DNA from: Pseudomonas fluorescens
Lineage (GTDB): Bacteria; Pseudomonadota; Gammaproteobacteria; Pseudomonadales; Pseudomonadaceae
Direction of reading: 5' to 3'
Assembly (NCBI RefSeq): GCF_001307155.1
Contig: NZ_CP012830.1
Location: 4,090,501-4,154,500, forward strand
Length of the DNA stretch: 64,000 nt
The position numbers and the translations under genes are program-made. A model generated the notes under the pieces. That model was not told the origin of the DNA. It saw only the letters and a list, made by a program, of their open reading frames with translations, and did not search any database. Positions 51,198 through 60,455 of this stretch are shown piece by piece (the first letter of the stretch is position 1; each line of letters opens with the position of its first letter).

Positions 51198-52765
51198 GCG
51201 GTTTCGTCGACCCAGCGTTGTTCGAGGCGGGTTTGATTGCCTTGGGGCGGCGTACCGAGGTGGCAATTCAGGTCGCCGACATTCAGGCCCGATGCCAGCA
51301 GCTGCGCGCGCAAGCCCTCCAGGTTGCTTTCGATCAGGCTGGCGGTATAAGGCCGTTCGGCCCAGAGCTGGCTGGAGAGTTTGCCCTGGGCCAGCTGTGC
51401 CTGGATCTGCAACGGCCCAAGCGGTTCCATGTCAAACGCCAACTCGACTCGCCAAAGCCGTTGCTTCGGCTGGCGCTCGACAGGTTTCTCGTGCTGTTGC
51501 TTTTCCGGTGTGTCCTCGCGTTGAAACTTCACCTGCAACGGCACGATGTCTTGCAGGTTACGCAGGGGGATTTCCAGCTGCCAGGTGGTTTGCAGCTTGC
51601 CATCCTCGGTCATGCCGGTCTGTTCCAGGCTCGACAGTTGATGACTTTGCAGGCGCGAAACGGCCGCTGCAGCCAGGCGCAGCAAATGCTCCAGATCGCC
51701 TTCACCTTCCAGGCTTTGCAGCAACCGCGAGGGCAGGGGGAAGCTGCTCGGCTGCGGTTTGGCGCTGACCTGCCCGAGGGTGCCGAGGGCGCTGCGGACA
51801 AAGCTTGGCAGCGCCTGCGCCAGGGTGTTGGCGGCGATGATCGCGTTGAAACTGGTATTGGCCGGCAGGTCGGGGGCCAATTGTGCGATCAATCGCAGCA
51901 AATTGCCTTTCATGTCCGGCGTCAGCGCAGGGTTCTGTCCGGTGAGCAGTTTGCTTTCCAGAAACAGCCCGCTGTTGACCAGCGCCTGCGCCAGACCTTT
52001 GGGGGTGCTCAGTTGCTGAACGTCTGGCAGGTCGGCAAGCAGTTTGTCGACGGCGGCGCGCAGATCGTCGGAGGTGCTGTCGGAGGCTGGCAGGTTTTGC
52101 AGGGCATCGATCAGCCCGCTCAATGAGCCTTGGCGACTTTGCTGGGCCAGCAGTTGCTGACTCACCGCCAGTTGCTCCTGACGACTGGCCAGAGGCACGA
52201 AGCTCAGGCTTTGCGCGCCCTGGACCAAGGCACTGAGCAGGCTGCCGATGCGCAACGGCTGCGGGCTGTCGATACTCAAGGTGCTGCCACTGAGCGCGGT
52301 ATTGAGCACACTCACCAGCGAGCGATAGACCGCCGGCTGCCCCGGTGTTTGCGGCATCAACTGGGTGGTCAGGACTTTACCTTGCAGCAAGGTGCCAACC
52401 GGCAGTTGTGAGGTGTCGAGACGGGTGAGGGTGGCGATGTTGGAGGCGATGGCCTGTTGCACAGTAATCGCCAGGCTGCCGGCTGAAGGTTGACTGACCG
52501 TCAGGTTAGTACCTTGAGGCAGAGGCTGGTTGCTGGTGGCTTGCACAGTGGTCTGACGGCCACTGTCCAGAGTGACCTTGAGCAGCAACTGGAAAGTCTG
52601 GTCGTTCTGTTTGAGCGACAGCACTTCAGCGCTGGCGCTTTGGCCTGCGGCGATCAAACCTTCCACCGGGGTCTGCAACTTGAGCAACTCACCACTGACC
52701 ACCAGCGGGCGCGAGGTGGCCGGCGTCGTAGCGGGCAGTGGAAGGATGTTCATCTCGCCGGTCAT
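51194..52765 (-). CDS. Second FliK-like hook-length protein
   Basis: A 523-aa protein with a long Gln/Ser/Leu-rich N-terminal region and a C-terminal Flg_hook domain (AFDMEPLGPLQIQAQLAQGK). It is distinct from the fliK at 28092-29501. The ATG at 52765 (MTGEMNILPLPA) is chosen for spacing; a further ATG at 52753 is possible, and the frame is open to 52858. It overlaps the FhlB-like gene by four bases. Confidence 0.75.
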   Translation of the reverse strand: MTGEMNILPLPATTPATSRPLVVSGELLKLQTPVEGLIAAGQSASAEVLSLKQNDQTFQLLLKVTLDSGRQTTVQATSNQPLPQGTNLTVSQPSAGSLAITVQQAIASNIATLTRLDTSQLPVGTLLQGKVLTTQLMPQTPGQPAVYRSLVSVLNTALSGSTLSIDSPQPLRIGSLLSALVQGAQSLSFVPLASRQEQLAVSQQLLAQQSRQGSLSGLIDALQNLPASDSTSDDLRAAVDKLLADLPDVQQLSTPKGLAQALVNSGLFLESKLLTGQNPALTPDMKGNLLRLIAQLAPDLPANTSFNAIIAANTLAQALPSFVRSALGTLGQVSAKPQPSSFPLPSRLLQSLEGEGDLEHLLRLAAAAVSRLQSHQLSSLEQTGMTEDGKLQTTWQLEIPLRNLQDIVPLQVKFQREDTPEKQQHEKPVERQPKQRLWRVELAFDMEPLGPLQIQAQLAQGKLSSQLWAERPYTASLIESNLEGLRAQLLASGLNVGDLNCHLGTPPQGNQTRLEQRWVDETA

Positions 52766-52814
52766 CAGGTCACACCCTGTCGAAATTGCCCTCTTTGGAG
52801 TAGGACATGACATG

Positions 52815-52820
52815 TATAAT
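52815..52820 (+). promoter_or_regulatory. Possible -10 element before ccmA
   Basis: A perfect TATAAT followed by a GC-rich start region (GCCGCCCCG). No well-spaced -35 element is visible. The gap between the minus-strand FliK-like gene and ccmA (52766-52960) holds nothing else I can name. Confidence 0.35.
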
Positions 52821-52960
52821 GCCGCCCCGTTGTTGTCGGGGCGCGGAAAACATCGCAAATGTTTGACGCAGCTCTCTAGAACAGGCCGTCAATACATCTA
52901 TGCTGCATCACTTTAACGGCCGCTCCATTGCCGACTTGAACCGTAAAGGCCCGCGATCTC

Positions 52961-53596
52961 TTGACCATCCCTCTACTAGAAGCCGTAGCGCTCGCCTGTG
53001 AGCGAGACTGGCGGATGCTCTTCGAAAACCTCGAGTTGCGTCTGGGCCGCGGTGACATGTTGCAGATCAGCGGCCCTAACGGTAGCGGCAAGACCAGCTT
53101 GCTGCGCCTGCTTGCCGGTTTGATGCAGCCGACCAGCGGCCAGGTATTGCTCAACGGCCAGCCTTTGAACACGCAGCGTCCGGAGCTGGCCCATAACCTG
53201 TTGTGGATCGGCCATGCCGCCGGAATCAAGGACCTGCTGACCCCTGAAGAGAACCTCAGCTGGCTGTGCGCGTTGCATCAGCCGGCGACGCATGAGGCGA
53301 TCTGGCAGGCGCTGGCAGCGGTAGGACTGCGCGGTTTCGAAGATGTTCCTTGTCACACCCTGTCCGCTGGTCAACAACGCCGCGTGGCCCTGGCCCGCTT
53401 GTATCTGGACAGCCCGGCGCTATGGATCCTCGACGAACCATTCACCGCGCTGGATAAACAAGGCGTCGCCCAGTTGGAAGAACACCTGGCCGCACACTGC
53501 GAGCAAGGCGGCATGGTGATTCTGACCACTCACCACACGTTGGCCCGGATGCCGGCCGGTTACCGCGACATCGATTTGGGGCAGTGGGCCGTATGA
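52961..53596 (+). CDS. ccmA: Haem exporter ATPase CcmA
   Basis: CcmA (211 aa) is the ABC ATPase that, with CcmB, frees haem-CcmE from CcmC. Walker A is GPNGSGKTS at residues 38-46, the signature is LSAGQQRRVALARL and Walker B is LWILDEPFTALD. The start is TTG at 52961 (MTIPLLEAV), the family's usual beginning. Confidence 0.94.
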   Translation: MTIPLLEAVALACERDWRMLFENLELRLGRGDMLQISGPNGSGKTSLLRLLAGLMQPTSGQVLLNGQPLNTQRPELAHNLLWIGHAAGIKDLLTPEENLSWLCALHQPATHEAIWQALAAVGLRGFEDVPCHTLSAGQQRRVALARLYLDSPALWILDEPFTALDKQGVAQLEEHLAAHCEQGGMVILTTHHTLARMPAGYRDIDLGQWAV

Positions 53597-54261
53597 GTGT
53601 TTTCGCACTGTTGGTCGCCCGTGAGGCGCGTTTGCTGTGTCGTCGTCCTGCCGAGCTTGCCAACCCTCTCGTGTTCTTCGCCATTGTTGTCTCAATGTTT
53701 CCATTGGCGGTCGGACCTGAGACACAATTGTTGCAAACCTTGTCACCGGGGCTGGTCTGGGTCGCGGCCCTTTTATCGGTTTTGCTCTCGCTGGACGGGC
53801 TTTTCCGCAGTGATTTCGAGGACGGATCCCTTGAACAGTGGGTCCTTTCGTCGCACCCCCTGCCTCTTCTGGTTTTGGCAAAGGTGCTGGCACACTGGGC
53901 GTTTTCCGGCTTGGCACTGGTGTTGCTTGCCCCGTTATTGGCGTTGATGCTCGGTTTGCCTGCCGCTTGTCTGCCGGTTTTGCTCTTGTCGCTGTTGCTC
54001 GGTACACCGGTATTGAGCTTGCTCGGTGCGGTGGGCGCGGCGCTGACGGTCGGATTGAAGCGCGGCGGTTTGTTGCTGGCGTTGTTGATTCTGCCGCTGT
54101 ACATCCCGGTGTTGATTCTCGGCAGTGGCGCCTTGCAGGCAGCCTTGCAGGGTATGCCGGCAACCGGTTATTTGCTGTGGCTTGGTAGCCTGACCGCCCT
54201 GGCGATAACCCTGACACCCTTTGCAATAGCCGCTGGCCTGAAGATCAGCGTCGGCGAATAA
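53593..54261 (+). CDS. ccmB: Haem exporter permease CcmB
   Basis: CcmB (222 aa) has six membrane helices. The N-terminal VAREARLLCRRPAELANPLV and LLLSLLLGTPVLSLLGAVGA are conserved. The ATG at 53593 overlaps the ccmA stop by four bases. Confidence 0.95.
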   Translation: MSVFALLVAREARLLCRRPAELANPLVFFAIVVSMFPLAVGPETQLLQTLSPGLVWVAALLSVLLSLDGLFRSDFEDGSLEQWVLSSHPLPLLVLAKVLAHWAFSGLALVLLAPLLALMLGLPAACLPVLLLSLLLGTPVLSLLGAVGAALTVGLKRGGLLLALLILPLYIPVLILGSGALQAALQGMPATGYLLWLGSLTALAITLTPFAIAAGLKISVGE

Positions 54262-54338
54262 TGAGGTCTGGTTAAATTTTAACCAGTAAAGACCCTGGTT
54301 CTTCGTGATGGCGAAGAACAACCGTGATGGAAACAGTA

Positions 54339-55091
54339 ATGAACTGGACCTGGTTTCATAAGCTCGGCTCGCCCAAATGGTTTTACGGCATCAGCGGCAA
54401 ACTGCTGCCCTGGCTGAGTGTCGCGGCGTTGCTGCTGATCGGCGTCGGCGTGGTCTGGGGCCTGGCCTTCGCGCCGCCGGACTACCAGCAAGGCAACAGC
54501 TTTCGAATCATCTACATTCATGTGCCGGCCGCCATGCTGGCGCAGTCCTGCTACGTGATGCTGGCGGTCTGCGGCATTGTCGGGCTGGTGTGGAAGATGA
54601 AACTGGCGGACGTCGCCCTGCAATGCGCAGCGCCGATCGGTGCCTGGATGACCGCCGTGGCGCTGGTCACCGGAGCCATCTGGGGCAAACCGACCTGGGG
54701 CTCGTGGTGGGTCTGGGATGCACGACTTACGTCCATGCTGATTCTGCTGTTTCTGTACTTCGGTCTGATTGCACTGGGCAACGCCATCAGCAATCGTGAC
54801 AGCGCAGCCAAGGCCTGCGCGGTGCTGGCGATTGTCGGCGTGATCAACATCCCGATCATCAAGTACTCGGTGGAGTGGTGGAACACCCTGCACCAGGGCG
54901 CCACCTTCAGCCTCACCGAAAAACCGGCAATGCCAGCCGAAATGTGGCTGCCGTTGCTGCTGACGGTGCTGGGTTTCTACTGTTTCTTCGGCGCCGTGCT
55001 GTTGCTGCGCATGCGCCTTGAAGTGCTCAAGCGCGAAGCCCGTGCCAGTTGGGTCAAGGCCGAAGTGCAAAACAGCCTGGAGGCCGCGTAA
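54339..55091 (+). CDS. ccmC: Haem handling protein CcmC
   Basis: CcmC (250 aa) attaches haem to CcmE. It has six membrane helices and the WWD-type motif (GSWWVWDARLTS). ATG 54339 (MNWTWFHKLG) is the family start; GTG 54324 and ATG 54327 are also in frame. It overlaps ccmD by one base. Confidence 0.95.
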   Translation: MNWTWFHKLGSPKWFYGISGKLLPWLSVAALLLIGVGVVWGLAFAPPDYQQGNSFRIIYIHVPAAMLAQSCYVMLAVCGIVGLVWKMKLADVALQCAAPIGAWMTAVALVTGAIWGKPTWGSWWVWDARLTSMLILLFLYFGLIALGNAISNRDSAAKACAVLAIVGVINIPIIKYSVEWWNTLHQGATFSLTEKPAMPAEMWLPLLLTVLGFYCFFGAVLLLRMRLEVLKREARASWVKAEVQNSLEAA

Positions 55092-55267
55092 TGAGTTTTG
55101 CTTCATTCGGCGACTTCCTCGCCATGGGCCATCACGGTCTTTATGTCTGGTCGGCTTATGGCATCTGCCTGGCGGTACTGGCTCTCAACGTGGCTGCGCC
55201 GATCCTGGCCCGCAAGCGTTACCTGCAACAAGAGGCGCGCCGTCTGCGCCGGGAGAACAGCAAGTGA
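55091..55267 (+). CDS. ccmD: Small haem exporter protein CcmD
   Basis: CcmD (58 aa) has one membrane helix (SAYGICLAVLALNVAAPILA) and a charged C-terminus. It is needed to release haem-CcmE. It lies between ccmC and ccmE, overlapping both. Confidence 0.92.
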   Translation: MSFASFGDFLAMGHHGLYVWSAYGICLAVLALNVAAPILARKRYLQQEARRLRRENSK

Positions 55268-55719
55268 ATCCGCTGCGTAAAAAGCGTCTTATCATTATTC
55301 TCGCGATCCTGGTCGGTGTCGGCGCAGCTGTCGGCCTGGCCCTCAGTGCCCTTCAGCAGAACATCAACCTCTTTTACACACCGACCCAAATCGCCAATGG
55401 CGAAGCCCCGCAAGACACGCGCATTCGTGCTGGCGGCATGGTCGAGAAGGGCTCGCTGCAACGCTCCGGCGATTCGCTGGACGTGAAATTCATTGTCACC
55501 GACTTCAACAAATCCGTGACCATCACCTACCGCGGCATCCTCCCGGACCTGTTCCGTGAAGGGCAGGGCATCGTTGCGCTGGGCAAACTGAATGCAGACG
55601 GCGTGGTGGTGGCTGACGAAGTGCTGGCCAAGCACGACGAGAAATACATGCCGCCAGAAGTGACCAAGGCGCTCAAAGACAGTGGTCAATCCGCTCCAAC
55701 ACCCGCGAAGGAGGGTTGA
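55264..55719 (+). CDS. ccmE: Periplasmic haem chaperone CcmE
   Basis: CcmE (151 aa) holds haem covalently at His124 (LAKHDEKYMP). It has one N-terminal membrane helix and an OB fold. The start is GTG at 55264, overlapping ccmD by four bases. Confidence 0.96.
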   Translation: MNPLRKKRLIIILAILVGVGAAVGLALSALQQNINLFYTPTQIANGEAPQDTRIRAGGMVEKGSLQRSGDSLDVKFIVTDFNKSVTITYRGILPDLFREGQGIVALGKLNADGVVVADEVLAKHDEKYMPPEVTKALKDSGQSAPTPAKEG

Positions 55720-55722
55720 CCC

Positions 55723-57711
55723 ATGACCTCAGGCATCTTCATTCCCGAGTTGGGCCATCTGGCGATGATTCTCGCCCTGTGCTTTGCCATCGTTCAGGCC
55801 ACCGTGCCGTTGCTCGGTGCCTGGCGCGGTGACCGCATGTGGATGGGCCTGGCCCAGCCAGCGGCCTGGGGCCAGTTCACTTTTCTGCTGTTCGCCTTCG
55901 GCTGCCTGACCTACGCCTTCATGACCGATGACTTCTCGGTGGGGTATGTCGCCAACAACTCCAACAGCGCCTTGCCGTGGTACTACAAATTCAGCGCGGT
56001 GTGGGGCGCCCACGAAGGTTCCTTGCTGCTCTGGGCGTTGATTCTCGGCGGCTGGACCTTCGCCGTGTCGATCTTCTCCCGGCAGTTGCCGCAGGTCATG
56101 CTGGCTCGCGTGCTGGCGGTGATGGGCATGATCAGCACCGGGTTCCTGCTGTTTCTGATTCTCACCTCGAACCCGTTCGCACGGATTCTGCCGCAGATTC
56201 CCACTGACGGTCATGACCTCAACCCGTTGCTGCAAGACATTGGCCTGATCGTTCACCCACCGATGCTCTACATGGGTTATGTCGGTTTCTCGGTGGCGTT
56301 CGCCTTCGCGATTGCTGCCTTGCTCGGCGGGCGTCTGGATGCGGCGTGGGCCCGTTGGTCGCGGCCCTGGACCATCGTCGCCTGGGCGTTCCTCGGTATC
56401 GGCATCACCCTCGGCTCCTGGTGGGCCTACTACGAACTCGGCTGGGGCGGCTGGTGGTTCTGGGACCCGGTGGAAAACGCCTCGTTCATGCCTTGGCTGG
56501 TCGGTACGGCGCTGATTCACTCGTTGGCCGTGACTGAAAAACGCGGCGTGTTCAAAAGCTGGACCGTGTTGCTGGCCATTGCCGCGTTCTCGCTGAGCCT
56601 GCTGGGAACCTTCCTGGTGCGTTCTGGTGTACTGACCTCGGTGCACGCGTTTGCCTCGGACCCAGCGCGGGGCGTGTTCATCCTGATCTTCCTGCTGTTT
56701 GTAGTCGGCGGTTCGCTGACGCTGTTTGCCCTGCGTGCGCCAGTGGTCAAGAGCCACGTCGGCTTCAACCTGTGGTCACGTGAAACCCTGCTGCTGGGCA
56801 ACAACCTGGTGCTGGTGGTTGCGGCTTCGATGATTCTGCTCGGCACCTTGTACCCGCTGGTGCTCGATGCCCTGAGCGGCGCCAAGATGTCGGTCGGCCC
56901 GCCGTATTTCAACGCGTTGTTCATTCCGTTGATGGCGTTGCTGATGGTGGTGATGGCCGTCGGTGTGCTGGTGCGCTGGAAAGACACCCCGGTGAAATGG
57001 CTGATGAATATGCTGACCCCGGTGTTGCTCGGTAGCGCTGCTTTGGCGGTCGTCGCCGGGATCGCTTATGGCGACTTCAACTGGGCCGTGCTGGCGACCT
57101 TCATGCTCGCGGCCTGGGTGTTGCTGGCCGGTGTGCGTGACATTTTCGACAAGACCCGCAACAAGGGCCTGATCAAAGGTCTGCCGAGCCTGACTCGCAG
57201 CTATTGGGGTATGCAGGTTGCGCACCTCGGTATCGCCGTGTGCGCCTTGGGCGTGGTGCTTTCAAGCCAGAACAGCGCCGAGCGCGATCTGCGCCTGGCA
57301 CCGGGCGAGTCGATGGACCTTGCCGGTTATCACTTCATTTTTGAGGGCGCCAAGCACTTCGAAGGACCGAACTTCACCTCCGACAAAGGCACCATTCGGG
57401 TGATCCGTTCGGGCAAGGAAGTCGCGGTGCTGCACCCGGAAAAACGTCTGTACACCGTGCAGAACTCAATGATGACCGAAGCCGGTATCGACGCCGGTTT
57501 CACCCGCGACCTGTACGTGGCGCTCGGTGAGCCGCTGGAGAATGGCGCCTGGGCCGTGCGCGTGCACGTCAAGCCGTTCGTGCGCTGGATCTGGTTCGGC
57601 GGTTTGCTGACAGGTTTCGGTGGGTTGCTGGCGGCGCTGGATCGTCGTTATCGGGTCAAGGTGAAAAGTCGCGTGCGTGAAGCGCTGGGCATGACGGGAG
57701 CCACTGCATGA
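55723..57711 (+). CDS. ccmF: Cytochrome c haem lyase subunit CcmF
   Basis: CcmF (662 aa) joins haem to apocytochrome c. About 15 membrane helices are visible, and the WWD motif is GGWWFWDPVENASFMPWL. Length is typical. It overlaps ccmG by four bases. Confidence 0.97.
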   Translation: MTSGIFIPELGHLAMILALCFAIVQATVPLLGAWRGDRMWMGLAQPAAWGQFTFLLFAFGCLTYAFMTDDFSVGYVANNSNSALPWYYKFSAVWGAHEGSLLLWALILGGWTFAVSIFSRQLPQVMLARVLAVMGMISTGFLLFLILTSNPFARILPQIPTDGHDLNPLLQDIGLIVHPPMLYMGYVGFSVAFAFAIAALLGGRLDAAWARWSRPWTIVAWAFLGIGITLGSWWAYYELGWGGWWFWDPVENASFMPWLVGTALIHSLAVTEKRGVFKSWTVLLAIAAFSLSLLGTFLVRSGVLTSVHAFASDPARGVFILIFLLFVVGGSLTLFALRAPVVKSHVGFNLWSRETLLLGNNLVLVVAASMILLGTLYPLVLDALSGAKMSVGPPYFNALFIPLMALLMVVMAVGVLVRWKDTPVKWLMNMLTPVLLGSAALAVVAGIAYGDFNWAVLATFMLAAWVLLAGVRDIFDKTRNKGLIKGLPSLTRSYWGMQVAHLGIAVCALGVVLSSQNSAERDLRLAPGESMDLAGYHFIFEGAKHFEGPNFTSDKGTIRVIRSGKEVAVLHPEKRLYTVQNSMMTEAGIDAGFTRDLYVALGEPLENGAWAVRVHVKPFVRWIWFGGLLTGFGGLLAALDRRYRVKVKSRVREALGMTGATA

Positions 57712-58244
57712 GACGTTGGTTAATGGTGTTGCCACTGGCGCTGTTTCTGCTGGTGGCGGTGTTTCTTTACCGGGGGCTCTACCTGGACCCGGCCGAGCTG
57801 CCCTCGGCGATGATTGGCAAGCCGTTCCCCGAGTTTTCCCTGCCGACCGTGCAAGGCGACAAGACCTTGACCCGCGCTGATCTGCTGGGCAAACCGGCCC
57901 TGGTCAACGTATGGGGCACTTGGTGCATTTCCTGCCGGGTCGAGCATCCGGTGCTGAACAAACTGGCCCAGCAGGGTGTGGTGATTTATGGCGTCAACTA
58001 CAAGGACATCAACACCGATGCCTTGAAGTGGCTGGTCGAGTTCCATAATCCGTACCTGCTGGACATCCGTGACGAGGCGGGCTCCCTGGGCTTGAATCTC
58101 GGCGTTTACGGCGCTCCCGAAACCTTCTTCATCGACGCCAAAGGCATCATCCGCGACAAATACGTCGGGGTGATCGACGAAGTGGTCTGGCGCGAAAAAC
58201 TGGCGGCCAAGTATCAGGCGCTGGTCGATGAGGCCAAGCCATGA
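57708..58244 (+). CDS. ccmG: Thiol:disulfide protein CcmG (DsbE)
   Basis: CcmG (178 aa) is a membrane-anchored thioredoxin that keeps apocytochrome cysteines reduced. The active site is WCISC with Cys73 and Cys76. The N-terminal helix is residues 5-22. Confidence 0.96.
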   Translation: MRRWLMVLPLALFLLVAVFLYRGLYLDPAELPSAMIGKPFPEFSLPTVQGDKTLTRADLLGKPALVNVWGTWCISCRVEHPVLNKLAQQGVVIYGVNYKDINTDALKWLVEFHNPYLLDIRDEAGSLGLNLGVYGAPETFFIDAKGIIRDKYVGVIDEVVWREKLAAKYQALVDEAKP

Positions 58245-58714
58245 AGCGCTGGATTGCTGCCGCCGTACTCGGCCTGAGTATCGCCGGAGTCGCTCACGCG
58301 GCCATCGACACTTATGTGTTCGCCAATGACGCCGAGCGCGAGCGTTTTCACGAACTGACCAAAGAACTGCGTTGCCCCAAGTGCCAGAATCAGGACATTG
58401 CCGATTCCAATGCACCGATCGCCGCTGACCTGCGCAAAGAGATTTTCCGCATGCTCGGCGAGGGCAAGGACAACCAGCAGATCATCGACTTCATGGTCGA
58501 CCGCTATGGCGACTTCGTGCGCTACAAGCCAGCCCTGAACAGCAAGACCGCGCTGCTGTGGTTTGGCCCGGCCGGGTTGTTGCTCGGTGGCGTGCTGGTG
58601 ATCGCCTTGATCGTCCGTCGCCGTCGTGCCGAGCGCACGGCAGGTACCGACACGCTTTCTGTTGATGAGCGCAAGCGCCTCGACCAACTGTTGGATAACA
58701 CCAAGAATGATTGA
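58241..58714 (+). CDS. ccmH: Cytochrome c maturation protein CcmH
   Basis: CcmH (157 aa) has a signal peptide, the redox motif LRCPKCQNQ with Cys45 and Cys48, and a C-terminal membrane helix. It is the short form, without the TPR domain, which is encoded by the next gene. Confidence 0.95.
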   Translation: MKRWIAAAVLGLSIAGVAHAAIDTYVFANDAERERFHELTKELRCPKCQNQDIADSNAPIAADLRKEIFRMLGEGKDNQQIIDFMVDRYGDFVRYKPALNSKTALLWFGPAGLLLGGVLVIALIVRRRRAERTAGTDTLSVDERKRLDQLLDNTKND

Positions 58715-59915
58715 TTTCTGGCTCGCTGCAGGTCTGCTTCTACTGGTTGCCCTGAGTTTTTTGTTGATCCCTGTTCTGCGTGGCCGTCGGGCCCAGCGTG
58801 AAGAGGATCGTACCGCGCTGAACGTGGCGCTTTACCAGGAACGCGTGGCTGAGTTGCAGGCTCAACAGGCCGAAGGCGTGCTTGATGCGACGCAAATGAG
58901 CGCCGGGCGTGACGAAGCCGCTCGTGAACTGCTGGCGGATACCGAAGGCGTCGACACGGGCCGGGTTTCCCGTCTGGGCAAGCCGTTGCCAGTGCTGGCA
59001 GCGATTCTGGTGCCGGTGTTGGGCCTGGGGCTGTACCTGCATTTCGGCGCCAGCGACAAGGTCGAACTGACCCGCGAATTTGCCCAGGCACCGCAATCGA
59101 TGGAAGAGATGACCCGTCGTCTCGAACGCGCTGTGGCGGCTCAACCGGATTCGGCCGAAGGCCTGTATTTCCTGGGTCGTACCTACATGGCTCAGGACCG
59201 TCCTGGCGACGCTGCGAAGATCTTCGAGCGCACCGTGGCATTGGCTGGCCGTCAGCCTGAATTGCTCGGCCAGTGGGCCCAGGCGCAGTACTTTGCCGAC
59301 AACAAAAAGTGGTCGGAGAAGATCCAGGCGTTGACCGACGAAGCACTCAAGGCCGATCCTAAAGAAGTCACCAGCCTTGGACTGTTGGGCATCGCGGCTT
59401 TCGAAGGCGAGCGTTATCAGGAGGCCATCGACTACTGGGGGCGTCTGTTGGCGCAACTGCCACCCGAAGATAACTCGCGCAGCGCGCTGGAAGGTGGCAT
59501 TGCCCGGGCAACCGAAAAACTGCAAGCGAACGGCGCTACTGTCGCCAAGGCGCCAGTCGTAGCGGCCAAGCCGGCAGCGTTGCTGAAAGTGACGGTTGAT
59601 CTGGCGGCGAACGTGAAAGCCAAGGTACAGCCAGGTGACAGCGTGTTCATCTTCGCTCGCGCAACCTCGGGGCCTCCGGCACCATTGGCAGCCAAGCGCC
59701 TGACCGTTGCCGATCTGCCAGCGACCGTCGAACTGGGCGATGCCGACGCAATGATGCCGCAATTGAAACTGTCGAACTTTCCTGAAGTCCAACTGGTCGC
59801 GCGCGTATCCCGTGCCGGCCAGCCGACTGCTGGCGAGTGGGTCGGTCGCAGCGAGCCTTTGGCCAGCAGCACTACCGCGCCGCAACAATTGACCATCGAC
59901 AGCCCAGACAAATAA
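58707..59915 (+). CDS. ccmI: TPR protein CcmI (CycH)
   Basis: CcmI (402 aa) recruits apocytochrome c. Two N-terminal membrane helices (about 2-20 and 95-115) are followed by TPR repeats (AEGLYFLGRTYMAQDRPGDA) and a C-terminal beta domain. ATG 58707 overlaps ccmH by eight bases. It ends the ccm operon. Confidence 0.94.
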   Translation: MIDFWLAAGLLLLVALSFLLIPVLRGRRAQREEDRTALNVALYQERVAELQAQQAEGVLDATQMSAGRDEAARELLADTEGVDTGRVSRLGKPLPVLAAILVPVLGLGLYLHFGASDKVELTREFAQAPQSMEEMTRRLERAVAAQPDSAEGLYFLGRTYMAQDRPGDAAKIFERTVALAGRQPELLGQWAQAQYFADNKKWSEKIQALTDEALKADPKEVTSLGLLGIAAFEGERYQEAIDYWGRLLAQLPPEDNSRSALEGGIARATEKLQANGATVAKAPVVAAKPAALLKVTVDLAANVKAKVQPGDSVFIFARATSGPPAPLAAKRLTVADLPATVELGDADAMMPQLKLSNFPEVQLVARVSRAGQPTAGEWVGRSEPLASSTTAPQQLTIDSPDK

Positions 59916-59928
59916 TCAGGAATCCGCT

Positions 59929-60330
59929 ATGACCGCCATCGCTCGTATCACCCTGCTCAGTCTTGTCTTGGGGTTAAGTGCATGTGCGGTCCAGCCACCG
60001 TCACATGAAGAGCGGTTGCCGCCCATTCCGTCATCGTACCCAGGCAGCAAACCGACGACCGCCCCTGGCAAACCGGTGACCCCAAACAAGCCCGGCAAGC
60101 CACAGCCGCGCACCTCCGCAAGCTTCGCGCCACCACCCGGCGGCAACAGCCACTGGGATGCGAAACTCGGCGTCTACGTCCTCGACAACCAGACCGACAC
60201 CTTCTACCGCCAGCGCACCTACTACCACTGGAACAACGGCTGGAGTCGTTCGATCAGCCCGAACGGGCCGTGGGAAGAGATCGATATCCATGGCGTACCG
60301 CCAGGATTGGGCAAGCAATACAGTCAGTAA
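59929..60330 (+). CDS. Small predicted lipoprotein
   Basis: A 133-aa protein with signal peptide and lipobox LSAC (Cys19), a Pro-rich middle and a Trp/Tyr-rich C-terminus (TFYRQRTYYHWNNGWSRSIS). I recognise no named family. It lies between ccmI and a terminator, and may share the ccm transcript. Confidence 0.8.
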   Translation: MTAIARITLLSLVLGLSACAVQPPSHEERLPPIPSSYPGSKPTTAPGKPVTPNKPGKPQPRTSASFAPPPGGNSHWDAKLGVYVLDNQTDTFYRQRTYYHWNNGWSRSISPNGPWEEIDIHGVPPGLGKQYSQ

Positions 60331-60332
60331 CG

Positions 60333-60360
60333 AAAACGGCGACCCTAGGGTCGCCGTTTT
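60333..60360 (+). terminator. Intrinsic terminator after the lipoprotein gene
   Basis: AAAACGGCGACCC pairs with GGGTCGCCGTTTT with almost no loop (TA) and ends in TTTT. Confidence 0.88.
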
Positions 60361-60426
60361 GCATTGTGCGCCAGGCATGGCGTGCAGGTTGAAACTGGCA
60401 CGAATAGTGATTACTCATTGACTAAC

Positions 60427-60441
60427 GATTGTTGAACAATC
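60427..60441 (+). promoter_or_regulatory. Palindromic operator before the GntR gene
   Basis: GATTGTTGAACAATC is a perfect palindrome of seven-base arms around a central G. Its core TTGTTGAACAA fits the FadR-subfamily pattern T-N-G-T-N3-A-C-N-A exactly. It is 15 bases before the chosen start, so the regulator probably binds its own promoter. Confidence 0.65.
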
Positions 60442-60455
60442 CTGAGGCGATGAGT

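Noticed and set aside
60391..60407. TGGCAC before the GntR gene as a sigma-54 promoter
   Set aside because: No GC at the -12 position.
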